Of a stretch of DNA of 64,000 nt, positions 55,289 through 63,117 are shown piece after piece. Made by a program: the position numbers and the translations under genes. Every line of letters begins with the position of its first letter. Positions within the stretch are counted from its first letter, which is position 1. The stretch spans positions 1,054,001-1,118,000 of the forward strand of contig NZ_UGTM01000002.1 of assembly GCF_900454835.1 (NCBI RefSeq). Reading direction: 5' to 3'. Origin of the DNA: Prevotella denticola (lineage in GTDB: Bacteria; Bacteroidota; Bacteroidia; Bacteroidales; Bacteroidaceae). The notes beneath the pieces were generated by a model. That model worked only from the letters and a program-made list of their open reading frames with translations, was not told the origin of the DNA and made no database searches.

Positions 55289-56572
55289 TTATAACAATTG
55301 TCTTTTTATTTCATTTCCTATTGCTTCAATCATGCTTACACACACAGAGTTCCCTAATTGCTTGTATTGAGCTCCAACAGCACTAACGCGAACAAAATTG
55401 TCAGGGAAACCCATTATGCGCCAGCACTCATTAATGGTAAGTTTCCTGACACGATTGTCCTTTGTCAGAACAAAGAATCTACCAGATGATTCCTGTGACG
55501 GGAGTGTCGGATGTGTACCATAAATAGAGTAAATCCTATTTGGTTGCTTGTGAACTCTTGAAAGATGTTCTGTACCAGGGCGAACGCCAGCCTTTCTGAT
55601 GGCTTTGTTTCTATACCCCGCAAATATCAAACCTGCTTGAGTCTGATGGGTTTCTTCGAGCAAAGTGTATTCAGAGGGATCTAAATACTCGAAATCACCT
55701 GATTCGTCCAAGAAGTTAACTAATGGTTTTCTCGGTTGTTTAACCAACCTTGAAAAAACAAATGGCTGTTTCAAAGAACCAATGATGATTATTCTTTCTC
55801 TGTTCTGTGGAACTCCGAAATCAGCAGCATTTAGAATTTTCCATTCAGTATGATATCCAAGTTCCTTTAATTTCTCCAAAATAACTTCAAGTGTGTGTCC
55901 CCCGTCGTGATATTGTAAATGTTTCACGTTCTCTAAGAAAACAACAGAAGGATGTTTTCTTTCTAATATTTGACAAACGTCAAAGAAAAGAGTGCCTCGT
56001 GTGTCTGCAAATCCTTTTTGCTTACCAGAGATGCTGAATGGCTGGCATGGAAAACCGGCACACAAGACATCAAAATTATCTGGAATATAACTTTTTGTAG
56101 ATTCCTTTGTAATATCGCCAAAAGGCATCTCTCCATAGTTTGCCAAATATGTTTGTTGAGCATTTGGCTCAAATTCAGAAGAGTAGACACATCTGCCTCC
56201 TATTCTTTGCAAGGCAAGTCTGAATCCACCTACACCAGCAAATAAATCTATAAATTTGAAATCTGTTTGCTTTGGTGCAGAAAAAGGAATATTAAATAAA
56301 TCTTGGAAGAGGCTATACTGAAGAGGATTCTCAGCAACCATGTTGAGATATTCTTCTGTAATCTCAATATTCCCTTTTTTGTATTCTAAGAATTCTTTGA
56401 GCAATAGTAATATCTCATTTCTATCCTCATCTTCATATTTGCCAGTTGTCTTGATGGAATGTAATTTATGGCTTATGACAGCCATGGCATTCTCATACGA
56501 GGTTTCATCATAAATCTTAACTCCACCATCTATGGCGGAGGGAAAGTTTTCCATATTGATTTTACTTGTCAT
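55289..56572 (-). CDS. DNA cytosine-5 methyltransferase
   Basis: The 427-residue enzyme shows all main C5-methyltransferase motifs after an extra N-terminal region of about 105 residues: motif I FIDLFAGVGGFRLALQ, motif IV with catalytic Cys in GFPCQPFSISGKQKGF, motif VI FLENVKHL, motif VIII QNRERIIIIG and motif X QLGNSVCVSMIEAIG. The target-recognition region lies at about 280-380. It protects host DNA from the partner endonuclease. The XRE regulator ends 6 nt upstream. Confidence 0.95.
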   Translation of the reverse strand: MTSKINMENFPSAIDGGVKIYDETSYENAMAVISHKLHSIKTTGKYEDEDRNEILLLLKEFLEYKKGNIEITEEYLNMVAENPLQYSLFQDLFNIPFSAPKQTDFKFIDLFAGVGGFRLALQRIGGRCVYSSEFEPNAQQTYLANYGEMPFGDITKESTKSYIPDNFDVLCAGFPCQPFSISGKQKGFADTRGTLFFDVCQILERKHPSVVFLENVKHLQYHDGGHTLEVILEKLKELGYHTEWKILNAADFGVPQNRERIIIIGSLKQPFVFSRLVKQPRKPLVNFLDESGDFEYLDPSEYTLLEETHQTQAGLIFAGYRNKAIRKAGVRPGTEHLSRVHKQPNRIYSIYGTHPTLPSQESSGRFFVLTKDNRVRKLTINECWRIMGFPDNFVRVSAVGAQYKQLGNSVCVSMIEAIGNEIKRQLL

Positions 56573-56578
56573 CGCAGT

Positions 56579-56797
56579 TTATCCAAGGTCAACGCTTGTA
56601 TCAATAAATTTCTCCATCTCGGTATCTAATAACATGCTCATTTGGACAAGTTGTGAAATTGAAGGCTGTATCCGATTTGTACACCATCTCGAAACTGTCA
56701 TGTCTGTCACGCCCATTTCCGTTGCAAGCCAATGATTTGTAACGTTCTTCTCAGCCAAAATTATTCTTAACCTATTTGGGTATAATTTTTTTGCCAT
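56579..56797 (-). CDS. XRE-family regulator of the restriction-modification operon
   Basis: The 72-residue protein is a single helix-turn-helix of the XRE type (NHWLATEMGVTDMTVSRWCTNRIQPSISQLVQMSMLLD). Small HTH proteins placed before a methyltransferase often time expression of methylase and endonuclease (controller proteins); that role is inferred. It is the first gene of the minus-strand operon, preceded by a dyad over the promoter. Confidence 0.88.
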   Translation of the reverse strand: MAKKLYPNRLRIILAEKNVTNHWLATEMGVTDMTVSRWCTNRIQPSISQLVQMSMLLDTEMEKFIDTSVDLG

Positions 56798-56811
56798 AAG
56801 TTATATATCTA

Positions 56812-56833
56812 TTTGTGTGCAAATATACACAAA
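56812..56833 (-). promoter_or_regulatory. Operator-like dyad over the defence-operon promoter
   Basis: TTTGTGT (56812-56818) and ACACAAA (56827-56833) are a perfect inverted repeat. The -7 box TATATTTG on minus (plus CAAATATA, 56820-56827) lies inside it. The regulator encoded immediately downstream could bind here. No good -33 box is visible, consistent with activator dependence. Confidence 0.5.
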
Positions 56834-56938
56834 AAAGGATATAATCGATGCGATGACTTAGTTTTTTTTTCATTAGATGCGAAAAAAACGACAAGAAGGA
56901 TAAGTTTCTTGCCGAAATGAGAACAATAACGTCGTAAC

Positions 56939-57012
56939 GTTTGAGGAGAAACAAAGCGACATTTGAGCCTAAACGATACATCGTTTGGAGCGAAATAAAG
57001 CATCGTTTGGGG
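56939..57012. repeat. 22-bp-period tandem repeat in element 1
   Basis: The units at 56939-56960, 56961-56982 and 56983-57004, plus a partial unit at 57005-57012, begin GTTTGAGGAG, ATTTGAGCCT, GTTTGGAGCG and GTTTGGGG; inner parts share AAAC..A and units 2 and 3 end CATC. The period equals that of the core arrays, although this is accessory DNA. Confidence 0.65.
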
Positions 57013-57537
57013 AGGGCTGATAGTTAGGCGGTTAGAGAATACCGCTGACAGTATCGCGGACTGGGAATTTTTCGCAGCCGATATAAAGCGTGTCGAAAGC
57101 GTCGGAGCCGTCGGTGCGGTGTTCGAGGATATCTTCTTCCTATTCGGCGAACTTTTCGCCTGACTTGTCCTTACGAAAGCCGTTGCGTCCTCTTGACACT
57201 CCAGCCAACTAGATGGCAAGAATAAGGCCAGGATTGTTGCTACGGCTGAAAAAGGGACATAAGGCGTTGCTTGCCAGCGAAGCCCTTGACTGATGAGCTG
57301 GTGCTGCTCGTTGAGACGCATTGGGTTGCCTAGATGACCCACTTCTACTTGCTAACCGTGGCATTCAAACTCGTAGATGACCACGAAAATCCTGCTCGTT
57401 GGTGGGAGGTTTTGTTACGACCAAGGGCAATAGTGTAGTAGTTGATAACAGTCTTATTCTAGTAGCTCTGAGTGATACGTAAGAATAGAATCCCTGACAT
57501 CGTGCCGCAATAAACCATACAAGAAATACCGAGATTT
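57013..57537. pseudogene. Decayed coding-like DNA at the right end of element 1, unassigned
   Basis: The GC-richer segment 57020-57400 has fragmentary frames broken by stops. On minus, GFRKDKSGEKFAE, then after a stop EDILEHRTDGSDAFDTLYIG, read like a real protein end; I cannot name the family. No intact gene is present. Confidence 0.3.
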
Positions 57538-57552
57538 TTTGGGTGTAATAAA

Positions 57553-57586
57553 GGGTGTAAATCACGTAACTCGTTGATTTACACCC
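57553..57586. repeat. Hairpin beside the candidate right attachment site
   Basis: GGGTGTAAATC (57553-57563) pairs perfectly with GATTTACACCC (57576-57586). TTTGGGTGTAAT just before it (57538-57549) is repeated at 39894-39905 near the integrase start. Confidence 0.75.
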
Positions 57587-57592
57587 TTGTTT

Positions 57593-57602
57593 GCGGAGAG
57601 AG
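57593..57602. other. Candidate right attachment core (attR)
   Basis: GCGGAGAGAG repeats the left core at 39765-39774 in the same orientation. Together they would bound an element of about 17.8 kb including the integrase at its left end. Confidence 0.4.
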
Positions 57603-57835
57603 GGGTTTGTGAACCAAACTCTCGTATCTCGTTGTATATAAACTTTCTATATGTTTTGACAAATCATCAGTGTAGCATTTTTGTAGCAGTATTCTGACCG
57701 CTTAATGACTACCATTCTGACTACCTATTGAAAGCTCAACCGCTCTCTTTTCTTGGGTACAAAGATATATAAAAATGTACTACCATCCAAATCTTTGCGT
57801 CATAAATATTTAGAGATTTTACTGCTACATTTTCC
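57603..57835. other. Gap between elements 1 and 2, integrase-upstream-like DNA
   Basis: There is no gene. GTAGCATTTTTGTAGCAG, CTGACCG and AATGACT words resemble the DNA upstream of the decayed integrase at 39.5-39.6 kb. This suggests another remnant whose gene body was lost. Confidence 0.4.
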
Positions 57836-57888
57836 AGTGCAAGGTGCAAGCCCTTATATATAAAGGGTCTTGCACCTTGCACTGCGTG
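57836..57888 (+). terminator. Long hairpin at the start of element 2
   Basis: AGTGCAAGGTGCAAG (57836-57850) and CTTGCACCTTGCACT (57869-57883) pair over 15 bp, with inner CCCTT/AAGGG, and a T-rich run follows (GCGTGTTTTT). It would insulate the two elements from each other's transcription. Confidence 0.8.
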
Positions 57889-57970
57889 TTTTTAAAGCAA
57901 TTTTAATTGTCTAAACCGTATTTCATATTGTCTTTTTTCAGATTAAAATCATTATATTAGCCAATATATT

Positions 57971-58084
57971 ATGTGTTCCGCTACTGTTAAACAAACTTGC
58001 ACTGGCTGCAAGACAGATTGCATAGTATGCAAACATTTTCATGTAGCGGGTTGCTCTTGTGACAGTGCTTTAGTAATTTTATAA
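57971..58084 (+). CDS. 37-residue Cys-rich peptide upstream of the XRE gene
   Basis: The ATG at 57971 opens 37 codons ending TAA, 2 nt before the next start. The peptide MCSATVKQTCTGCKTDC continues with IVCKHFHVAGCSCDSALVIL. It has seven Cys, two CxxC motifs, one CxC and two His, a layout that could hold zinc or another metal. There is no signal peptide. The close coupling to the XRE gene suggests a shared transcript. No strong ribosome-binding site is seen, so expression is uncertain. Confidence 0.5.
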   Translation: MCSATVKQTCTGCKTDCIVCKHFHVAGCSCDSALVIL

Positions 58085-58086
58085 GT

Positions 58087-58428
58087 ATGAAAGAATTATT
58101 GGAAATGCTGAAGTCGGCAAGAGTGAAAAATGGTTATTCGCAGGAGTATCTGTCTGTTATTCTGAAAGTTAGTTCGAGCCGAATCTCGCGCTGGGAAAAA
58201 GGAAAGACAGCAATGACCCTTGATCAAGTTCTGATGTACGCTTCTAAAGTGGACATCCAGCCTACCAAAATATTCGAGTTTCTTGCACGTAATGGGCAGA
58301 CTGATCCTTTACCTATAGCAGAAATTCACCTGGAGGTTTTCACTGAGGAAGCATTCAGAAGACTTTCACAGTTAGTCTGTGAACTCGGAATAGAACATGT
58401 AACAATTAAAACCAAACGATTACGCTGA
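58087..58428 (+). CDS. XRE-family HTH regulator of element 2
   Basis: The 113-residue protein has an N-terminal XRE helix-turn-helix (LKSARVKNGYSQEYLSVILKVSSSRISRWEKGKTAMTLDQVL, about 8-50) and a short C-terminal domain. Genes like it open the control region of Bacteroidetes conjugative elements. Its stop overlaps the next start by 1 nt. Confidence 0.85.
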   Translation: MKELLEMLKSARVKNGYSQEYLSVILKVSSSRISRWEKGKTAMTLDQVLMYASKVDIQPTKIFEFLARNGQTDPLPIAEIHLEVFTEEAFRRLSQLVCELGIEHVTIKTKRLR

Positions 58429-58802
58429 TGGAAATAATCGCAGTAGAAAGCCAAGCCTATCAAGAACTGATAGACAAGCTCAATCGTATTGAGCAGTATG
58501 TTGAGCGCACCTCCCGTCTTATCCAAGACATTGACGACGAGCTGGAGATGACCACGAAAGACCTAATCGGGACTCTGAATGTTTCAGAGTCCACCCTTTA
58601 CCGCTGGCGCAAGAAGCAGCTGGTGCGTTACCGCTACACGGAGGGCGGCGATGTGCGTTATTTTTTCAAATCAATCATTATTGCCGTGAAATGTAACCGG
58701 CTCCGTGTATCAGGGATGAGGAACGATGAGATTCTCGGACGACTCAACCGCTTCAAGGACAATCTTATAATGAGTTCTTGCCTTAATCCTAAAAATAGAT
58801 AA
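58428..58802 (+). CDS. MerR/excisionase-like HTH protein
   Basis: The 124-residue protein begins with a helical, probably dimerising segment (ELIDKLNRIEQYVERTSRLIQDIDDELE). A helix-turn-helix follows: TTKDLIGTLNVSESTLYRWRKKQLVRYRYTEGGDVRYFF. Proteins of this type act as excisionases or regulators in integrative elements. It sits 3 nt before the primase-helicase gene. Confidence 0.8.
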   Translation: MEIIAVESQAYQELIDKLNRIEQYVERTSRLIQDIDDELEMTTKDLIGTLNVSESTLYRWRKKQLVRYRYTEGGDVRYFFKSIIIAVKCNRLRVSGMRNDEILGRLNRFKDNLIMSSCLNPKNR

Positions 58803-58805
58803 AGT

Positions 58806-60872
58806 ATGATAGATAAAGAACAAATACTTTTGCTTACACAAGGAGGGTTGAACGTGTTCTCCCATTTCCTTGGTTTTGAGGTGAACCTTCATCGCAACTT
58901 CCGCAGTCCTTTCTATGATGACAGGCGGGCTTCCTGTCATATTTTCTATGACAGGAAGAGCTCATCCTATAAGTTCTATGATCATGGCGATACCGCCTAT
59001 TCAGGAGACTGTTTCTGGTTTGTGGCAACCTTGCACAGCCTAAACCTGAAAACCGATTTCCCAAAAGTCTTGAAAATCATCGTACAAGAATTGGGACTGT
59101 ATTCTTTGTATGACGGTGAGAGGTGTAGCGAGGGCAAAATTGCTACGCCGATTCAGAAAAGTCTAGTCATCCCAAGTTCAAAGGCTGACATTACCGAAAG
59201 TAAGGAAGAACGTCCATACAGTTTCGAGATACAGCCATTTGACAATGGGCTGCTGAACTATTGGGGGCATTATGGCATCCATGAGGATACACTCCGCCTT
59301 TTTCGGGTACGGAGTCTTAAACGCTATGAGAGTATTTCTTCTGATGGAAGAAAATTTGAACTTTATGGCTCACCTACGGAACCTATCTTTGCTTATATCG
59401 GAAACGGGTATGTCAAAATATACCGTCCCCACAGCCCGAAAATCCGCTTTCTTTATGGTGGGCGGATGCCTGCCACCTATTGCTTCGGAATGGAGCAGAT
59501 TCCTGCCAAAGGAGATATGCTCTTCATTACAGGCGGGGAAAAGGATGTACTCTCATTGTATGCACACGGCTTCAATGCAATCTGCTTCAACAGTGAAACG
59601 GCACAGATACCGACAAGCATCATCGAGAGCCTTCAGCTTCGCTTTCGGCATATCATACTTCTGTATGATGCTGACGAGACAGGCGTACGCGAGAGTCACA
59701 GACAAGCAGAACATCTGGCAGAATACAAAGTATTGAACCTTTCACTTCCGCTAAGTGGTACGAAGTCTGAAAAAGACATTTCAGATTTCTTTGCCTTGGG
59801 CAACGGTGCAAAGGAACTGAAAGAGCTGCTTGCCAAGATGTTCTCAGACCTATACAGCCAAACCATGATGATGTTACGTTCCTGTGAGATTGACTATGAG
59901 AATCCACCGGACATTTCCAAATCAGTAGTAGCAGTAAACGGTGTGCCACTCGGCACGCAGGATAACCTGTTCTGCATTACCGGAGGTGAGGGGACAGGCA
60001 AGAGCAACTATGTCGGAGCCATCCTTGCCGGAGCGTTGGGAGAAAAACGATTGCCGATAGAGAATACCTTGGGATTGGAGATTACCGCCAATCCCAAAGG
60101 CTTGGCAGTCCTGCACTATGACACGGAACAGTCCGAGGCACAGCTGCACAAGAACTTGGGTAAGACACTGCGTAGGGCTTCTTTGACGGCAGTACCGGAG
60201 TTTTGCCATTCCCTGTATCTTGCCTCTCTGTCCCGCAAGGACAGGCTGAAGCTTATCCGCGAGAGTATGGACTTGTTCCATCACAGGCATGGAGGCATCC
60301 ATCTTGTGGTGATTGACGGAATAGCCGACTTAATACGTTCCGCCAACGATGAAACGGAAAGTATTGCCATTGTGGACGAGCTTTATCGCTTGGCGGGGAT
60401 TTATAATACCTGTATCATCTGCGTGCTGCACTTCGTACCGAATGGTATCAAACTCCGTGGTCATATAGGCTCGGAACTGCAACGCAAGGCGGCCGGTATT
60501 CTCTCCATTGAGAAAGACGACAATCCCGAATACTCTGTGGTGAAGGCATTGAAAGTCCGTGACGGAAGTCCGTTGGACGTACCGATGATGCTTTTCGGCT
60601 GGGATAAGACAGAGGACATGCACGTCTATCGTGGTGAGAAGTCCAAGGAGGACAAGGAAAAGCGCAAGACTGATGAGCTTATTGGCGTTGTCAAAGAAGC
60701 CTTCCGAAATTCTTTCAAGCTCACTTACCAAGAACTTTGTGAGGTTCTGATGCGAGAGATGGAAATCAAGGACAGGACCGCAAAGAAATATATTGCCTAT
60801 ATGAAGGAGCAGCGTATTTTGATACAAGATACAAGTGGTAACTATCAAAAAGGAGAATTATGCCATACTTAG
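58806..60872 (+). CDS. Fused Toprim primase - RecA-like helicase
   Basis: The 688-residue protein joins a primase part (about 10-330) to a helicase part (about 370-640). The Toprim shows [16 protein letters not shown] and [16 protein letters not shown]. The ATPase shows Walker A in [19 protein letters not shown] and Walker B in [15 protein letters not shown]-terminal winged-helix segment follows ([31 protein letters not shown]). It is the fused counterpart of the separate primase and helicase of element 1. It probably replicates the excised element. Confidence 0.9.
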   Translation: MIDKEQILLLTQGGLNVFSHFLGFEVNLHRNFRSPFYDDRRASCHIFYDRKSSSYKFYDHGDTAYSGDCFWFVATLHSLNLKTDFPKVLKIIVQELGLYSLYDGERCSEGKIATPIQKSLVIPSSKADITESKEERPYSFEIQPFDNGLLNYWGHYGIHEDTLRLFRVRSLKRYESISSDGRKFELYGSPTEPIFAYIGNGYVKIYRPHSPKIRFLYGGRMPATYCFGMEQIPAKGDMLFITGGEKDVLSLYAHGFNAICFNSETAQIPTSIIESLQLRFRHIILLYDADETGVRESHRQAEHLAEYKVLNLSLPLSGTKSEKDISDFFALGNGAKELKELLAKMFSDLYSQTMMMLRSCEIDYENPPDISKSVVAVNGVPLGTQDNLFCITGGEGTGKSNYVGAILAGALGEKRLPIENTLGLEITANPKGLAVLHYDTEQSEAQLHKNLGKTLRRASLTAVPEFCHSLYLASLSRKDRLKLIRESMDLFHHRHGGIHLVVIDGIADLIRSANDETESIAIVDELYRLAGIYNTCIICVLHFVPNGIKLRGHIGSELQRKAAGILSIEKDDNPEYSVVKALKVRDGSPLDVPMMLFGWDKTEDMHVYRGEKSKEDKEKRKTDELIGVVKEAFRNSFKLTYQELCEVLMREMEIKDRTAKKYIAYMKEQRILIQDTSGNYQKGELCHT

Positions 60873-61168
60873 ATCAACAGCCAGAAGATACATGGCAGAA
60901 ACGCCTGTTTGATAAACTGAAGAATATGGAAGACAAGCTCGACCGTCTGCTTGTCCTACGGGAACAGGAAGTAGATACGACCGTTCACCCTCCATTGAAA
61001 CCCGAATACTTGGATATCATAGATGTCTCCAAAATTTTGAAGGTGGAACAAAAGACCATTTACAACTGGGTTTGGGCAGGGAAAATACCCTACCTCAAAG
61101 CCAATGGTCGATTGCTTTTCCTTCGGGAAGAGATAGATGAAATGTTGCATAAACGAGATGGTTGGTAA
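60860..61168 (+). CDS. Excisionase-type HTH protein
   Basis: The 102-residue protein overlaps the helicase gene by 13 nt. After a coiled start ([19 protein letters not shown]) it has a MerR/excisionase-type helix-turn-helix ([46 protein letters not shown]). This domain is typical of recombination directionality factors and small regulators. Confidence 0.85.
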   Translation: MPYLDQQPEDTWQKRLFDKLKNMEDKLDRLLVLREQEVDTTVHPPLKPEYLDIIDVSKILKVEQKTIYNWVWAGKIPYLKANGRLLFLREEIDEMLHKRDGW

Positions 61169-61190
61169 CGGCAGGCAGTATACCGACATG

Positions 61191-61240
61191 TTAGATTTTG
61201 GCAATATATTTGTTTTATTGCCAAAATCTAACTATCTTTG
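61191..61240 (+). promoter_or_regulatory. AbiE promoter with a 16-bp perfect palindromic operator
   Basis: TTAGATTTTGGCAATA (61191-61206) and TATTGCCAAAATCTAA (61216-61231) form a perfect inverted repeat. The promoter TTTG (61209-61212)-20 nt-TATCTTTG (61233-61240) is overlaid by it. AbiEi proteins are known to repress their own promoter through inverted repeats, so this is the likely operator. Confidence 0.75.
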
Positions 61241-61264
61241 CACCGAACCATTAATGATAGCAGA

Positions 61265-61975
61265 ATGAATGTCAGTAATATCATTGTAGATTTTGCAAAC
61301 GCCAACAAGGAATTCAAGACGAATGACTTGTCTGAGTATCTTTCCGGGAAGATTGAACTTTCCAAGAAGATGCTGTCCTGGCATTTACGCAAGTTGTTGG
61401 ACGAAAAAAAAATATTCAGAATAAGCAAAGGAGTATATACGACAACCCCAAAAATCATTTTCCGTCCTGTTCCTAATGCTCACTCCATTCGGTTGTATAA
61501 GAAATTAAAAGCGGTATATCCCTTATTGGACTTTTGTGCCTATAACGGTGAAATACTGTCTGACTTGCAGCATCACCTGTCGTACAACAACAATATCTAT
61601 ATAGAAACGGAGCGTGATGCCACTGAAACCATTTTCCACTTTGTACAGGATATGCACGAACGCAGTTTCCTTTCGCCAAAGGAGGATATTATGTCCGATT
61701 ATATCCGGTTGGACAAAAGATCCTTTATTGTGAAGCCTCTTGTTTCAGAATCGCCCATACAGGAAGTAAACGGCATAAATGTACCAAGAATTGAGAAACT
61801 CTTGGTTGATATCCAATGTGACAGGGATTTCTTCTACCTGCAAGGTCAAGAGTCCTTGTACATGATGCAGAATGCCTTTGCCAACTATAATGTGAATATT
61901 GGCATGTTACTGCGATATGCCTCACGGCGCAATATTAAACCGCAAATAGAAAAATATATCAAGGAATTTGTATGA
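61265..61975 (+). CDS. AbiEi-type antitoxin/repressor
   Basis: The ATG at 61265 gives 236 residues. The N-terminal winged helix (FKTNDLSEYLSGKIELSKKMLSWHLRKLLDEKKIFRISKGVY, about 16-57) should bind DNA, and the C-terminal region should counter the toxin. In type IV AbiE systems the antitoxin represses its own operon. A palindromic operator covers its promoter, and the stop overlaps the toxin start (ATGA). Length is in the usual range. Confidence 0.85.
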   Translation: MNVSNIIVDFANANKEFKTNDLSEYLSGKIELSKKMLSWHLRKLLDEKKIFRISKGVYTTTPKIIFRPVPNAHSIRLYKKLKAVYPLLDFCAYNGEILSDLQHHLSYNNNIYIETERDATETIFHFVQDMHERSFLSPKEDIMSDYIRLDKRSFIVKPLVSESPIQEVNGINVPRIEKLLVDIQCDRDFFYLQGQESLYMMQNAFANYNVNIGMLLRYASRRNIKPQIEKYIKEFV

Positions 61976-63039
61976 TCAAGAAAGAATGTATGACCGCCGA
62001 GTGGATAAAATCCATTTCTGTGCGTAACAAGTATAAAGACCTGAATCTGATAGAGAAAGTCATCAGGGCAATGTACCTGTTGGAGATGCTGAGATTGTCC
62101 GGTTGCCCTTTCTGTTTCAAGGGTGGTTCGGCTCTGATGCTTATTTTGGGTGAGTCCGCTCACCGACTATCCATAGACATTGACATTATCTGCCCGCCCG
62201 GGACGGATATTGAGCCCTATCTGAAAGATATAGAAAAGTTCGGGTTCATATCCAAAACCCTTGAAGAACGGCAGCAGAGGGACACGAATATTCCCAAGAG
62301 TCACTCGAAATTCTTTTATCACATCGCTTATAAGAACGATGATAAACCTGCGTATATACTGCTTGATGTCCTGTACGAGGATTTACAATATCACGCTACT
62401 GAAGAAGTCGAGATTAAAGGACCTTTTATAGAATTGGACGATGAGCCGTTGAAGGTAACCGTGCCATCCGCTGATGATATTCTCGGTGATAAACTTACGG
62501 CATTTGCTCCCAATACCTCTGGCATTCCTTATATCAAGGGAGACAGGGATTGCTCACTGGAAATCATCAAGCAGCTATACGATGTAGGCAGGCTGTTTGA
62601 ACATTCCGGTAACTTTCAGCACACTAAGGATACTTTCACCCAAATCGGGAAAATAGAATTGCAATATCGGGGCTTACCCGCTGAACTGTCACTCATTTAT
62701 GAGGATATTAGGGAGACCGCCTTGTGTCTGGGCACTAGAGGGCAGATGGGTAAAGGTGATTTCAAAATGCTGCAAAGTGGCATTAAGAAAATAGACGGCT
62801 ACATCTACAAAGGGAAATATCGCATAGAAGAAGCTATCGTAGATTCGGCTCGTGCGGCTTACCTTGCTACCTCAATAGAAAAATCAAGCACAAGAATTGA
62901 GAAATACGATGGAAATCCAAACACCATACTTGCCATGGAATTGTCTCCTTCCGTCAATAATAAACTCAACAAATTGAAGAAAATACTACCTGAAGCTTTC
63001 TTCTATTGGGTCAAGACAAGCGAACTATTACAAAAATAA
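61972..63039 (+). CDS. AbiEii/AbiGii-type nucleotidyltransferase toxin
   Basis: The 355-residue protein belongs to the DNA polymerase beta-like nucleotidyltransferases. The active-site motifs are FKGGSALMLILG (GS, about 45-56) and HRLSIDIDIICPP (D-x-D, about 62-74), followed by YILLDVLYED (third acidic residue) and SADDILGDKLTAFAPN (about 164-179). AbiEii toxins arrest growth to block phage spread, reportedly through tRNA modification or GTP binding. It is coupled to AbiEi by the ATGA overlap and is followed 4 nt later by the second palindrome. Confidence 0.9.
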   Translation: MIKKECMTAEWIKSISVRNKYKDLNLIEKVIRAMYLLEMLRLSGCPFCFKGGSALMLILGESAHRLSIDIDIICPPGTDIEPYLKDIEKFGFISKTLEERQQRDTNIPKSHSKFFYHIAYKNDDKPAYILLDVLYEDLQYHATEEVEIKGPFIELDDEPLKVTVPSADDILGDKLTAFAPNTSGIPYIKGDRDCSLEIIKQLYDVGRLFEHSGNFQHTKDTFTQIGKIELQYRGLPAELSLIYEDIRETALCLGTRGQMGKGDFKMLQSGIKKIDGYIYKGKYRIEEAIVDSARAAYLATSIEKSSTRIEKYDGNPNTILAMELSPSVNNKLNKLKKILPEAFFYWVKTSELLQK

Positions 63040-63043
63040 CCAG

Positions 63044-63084
63044 TTAAATTTTGGCAATAATACTCGTTTATTGCCAAAATCTAA
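63044..63084. repeat. Second copy of the AbiE palindrome, downstream of the toxin gene
   Basis: TTAAATTTTGGCAATAA (63044-63060) pairs with TTATTGCCAAAATCTAA (63068-63084), one mismatch in 17. The arms are the same sequence as the operator at 61191-61231. It may serve as terminator, second operator or a recombination scar. Confidence 0.9.
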
Positions 63085-63117
63085 CCGGCTCGACAAATAA
63101 TTACAAATACACTTCCA

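Noticed and set aside
57593..57625. A serine tRNA gene at the right end of element 1
   Set aside because: Only a short string resembles a tRNA 3' end; no anticodon or D arm is present and the T arm does not pair properly.
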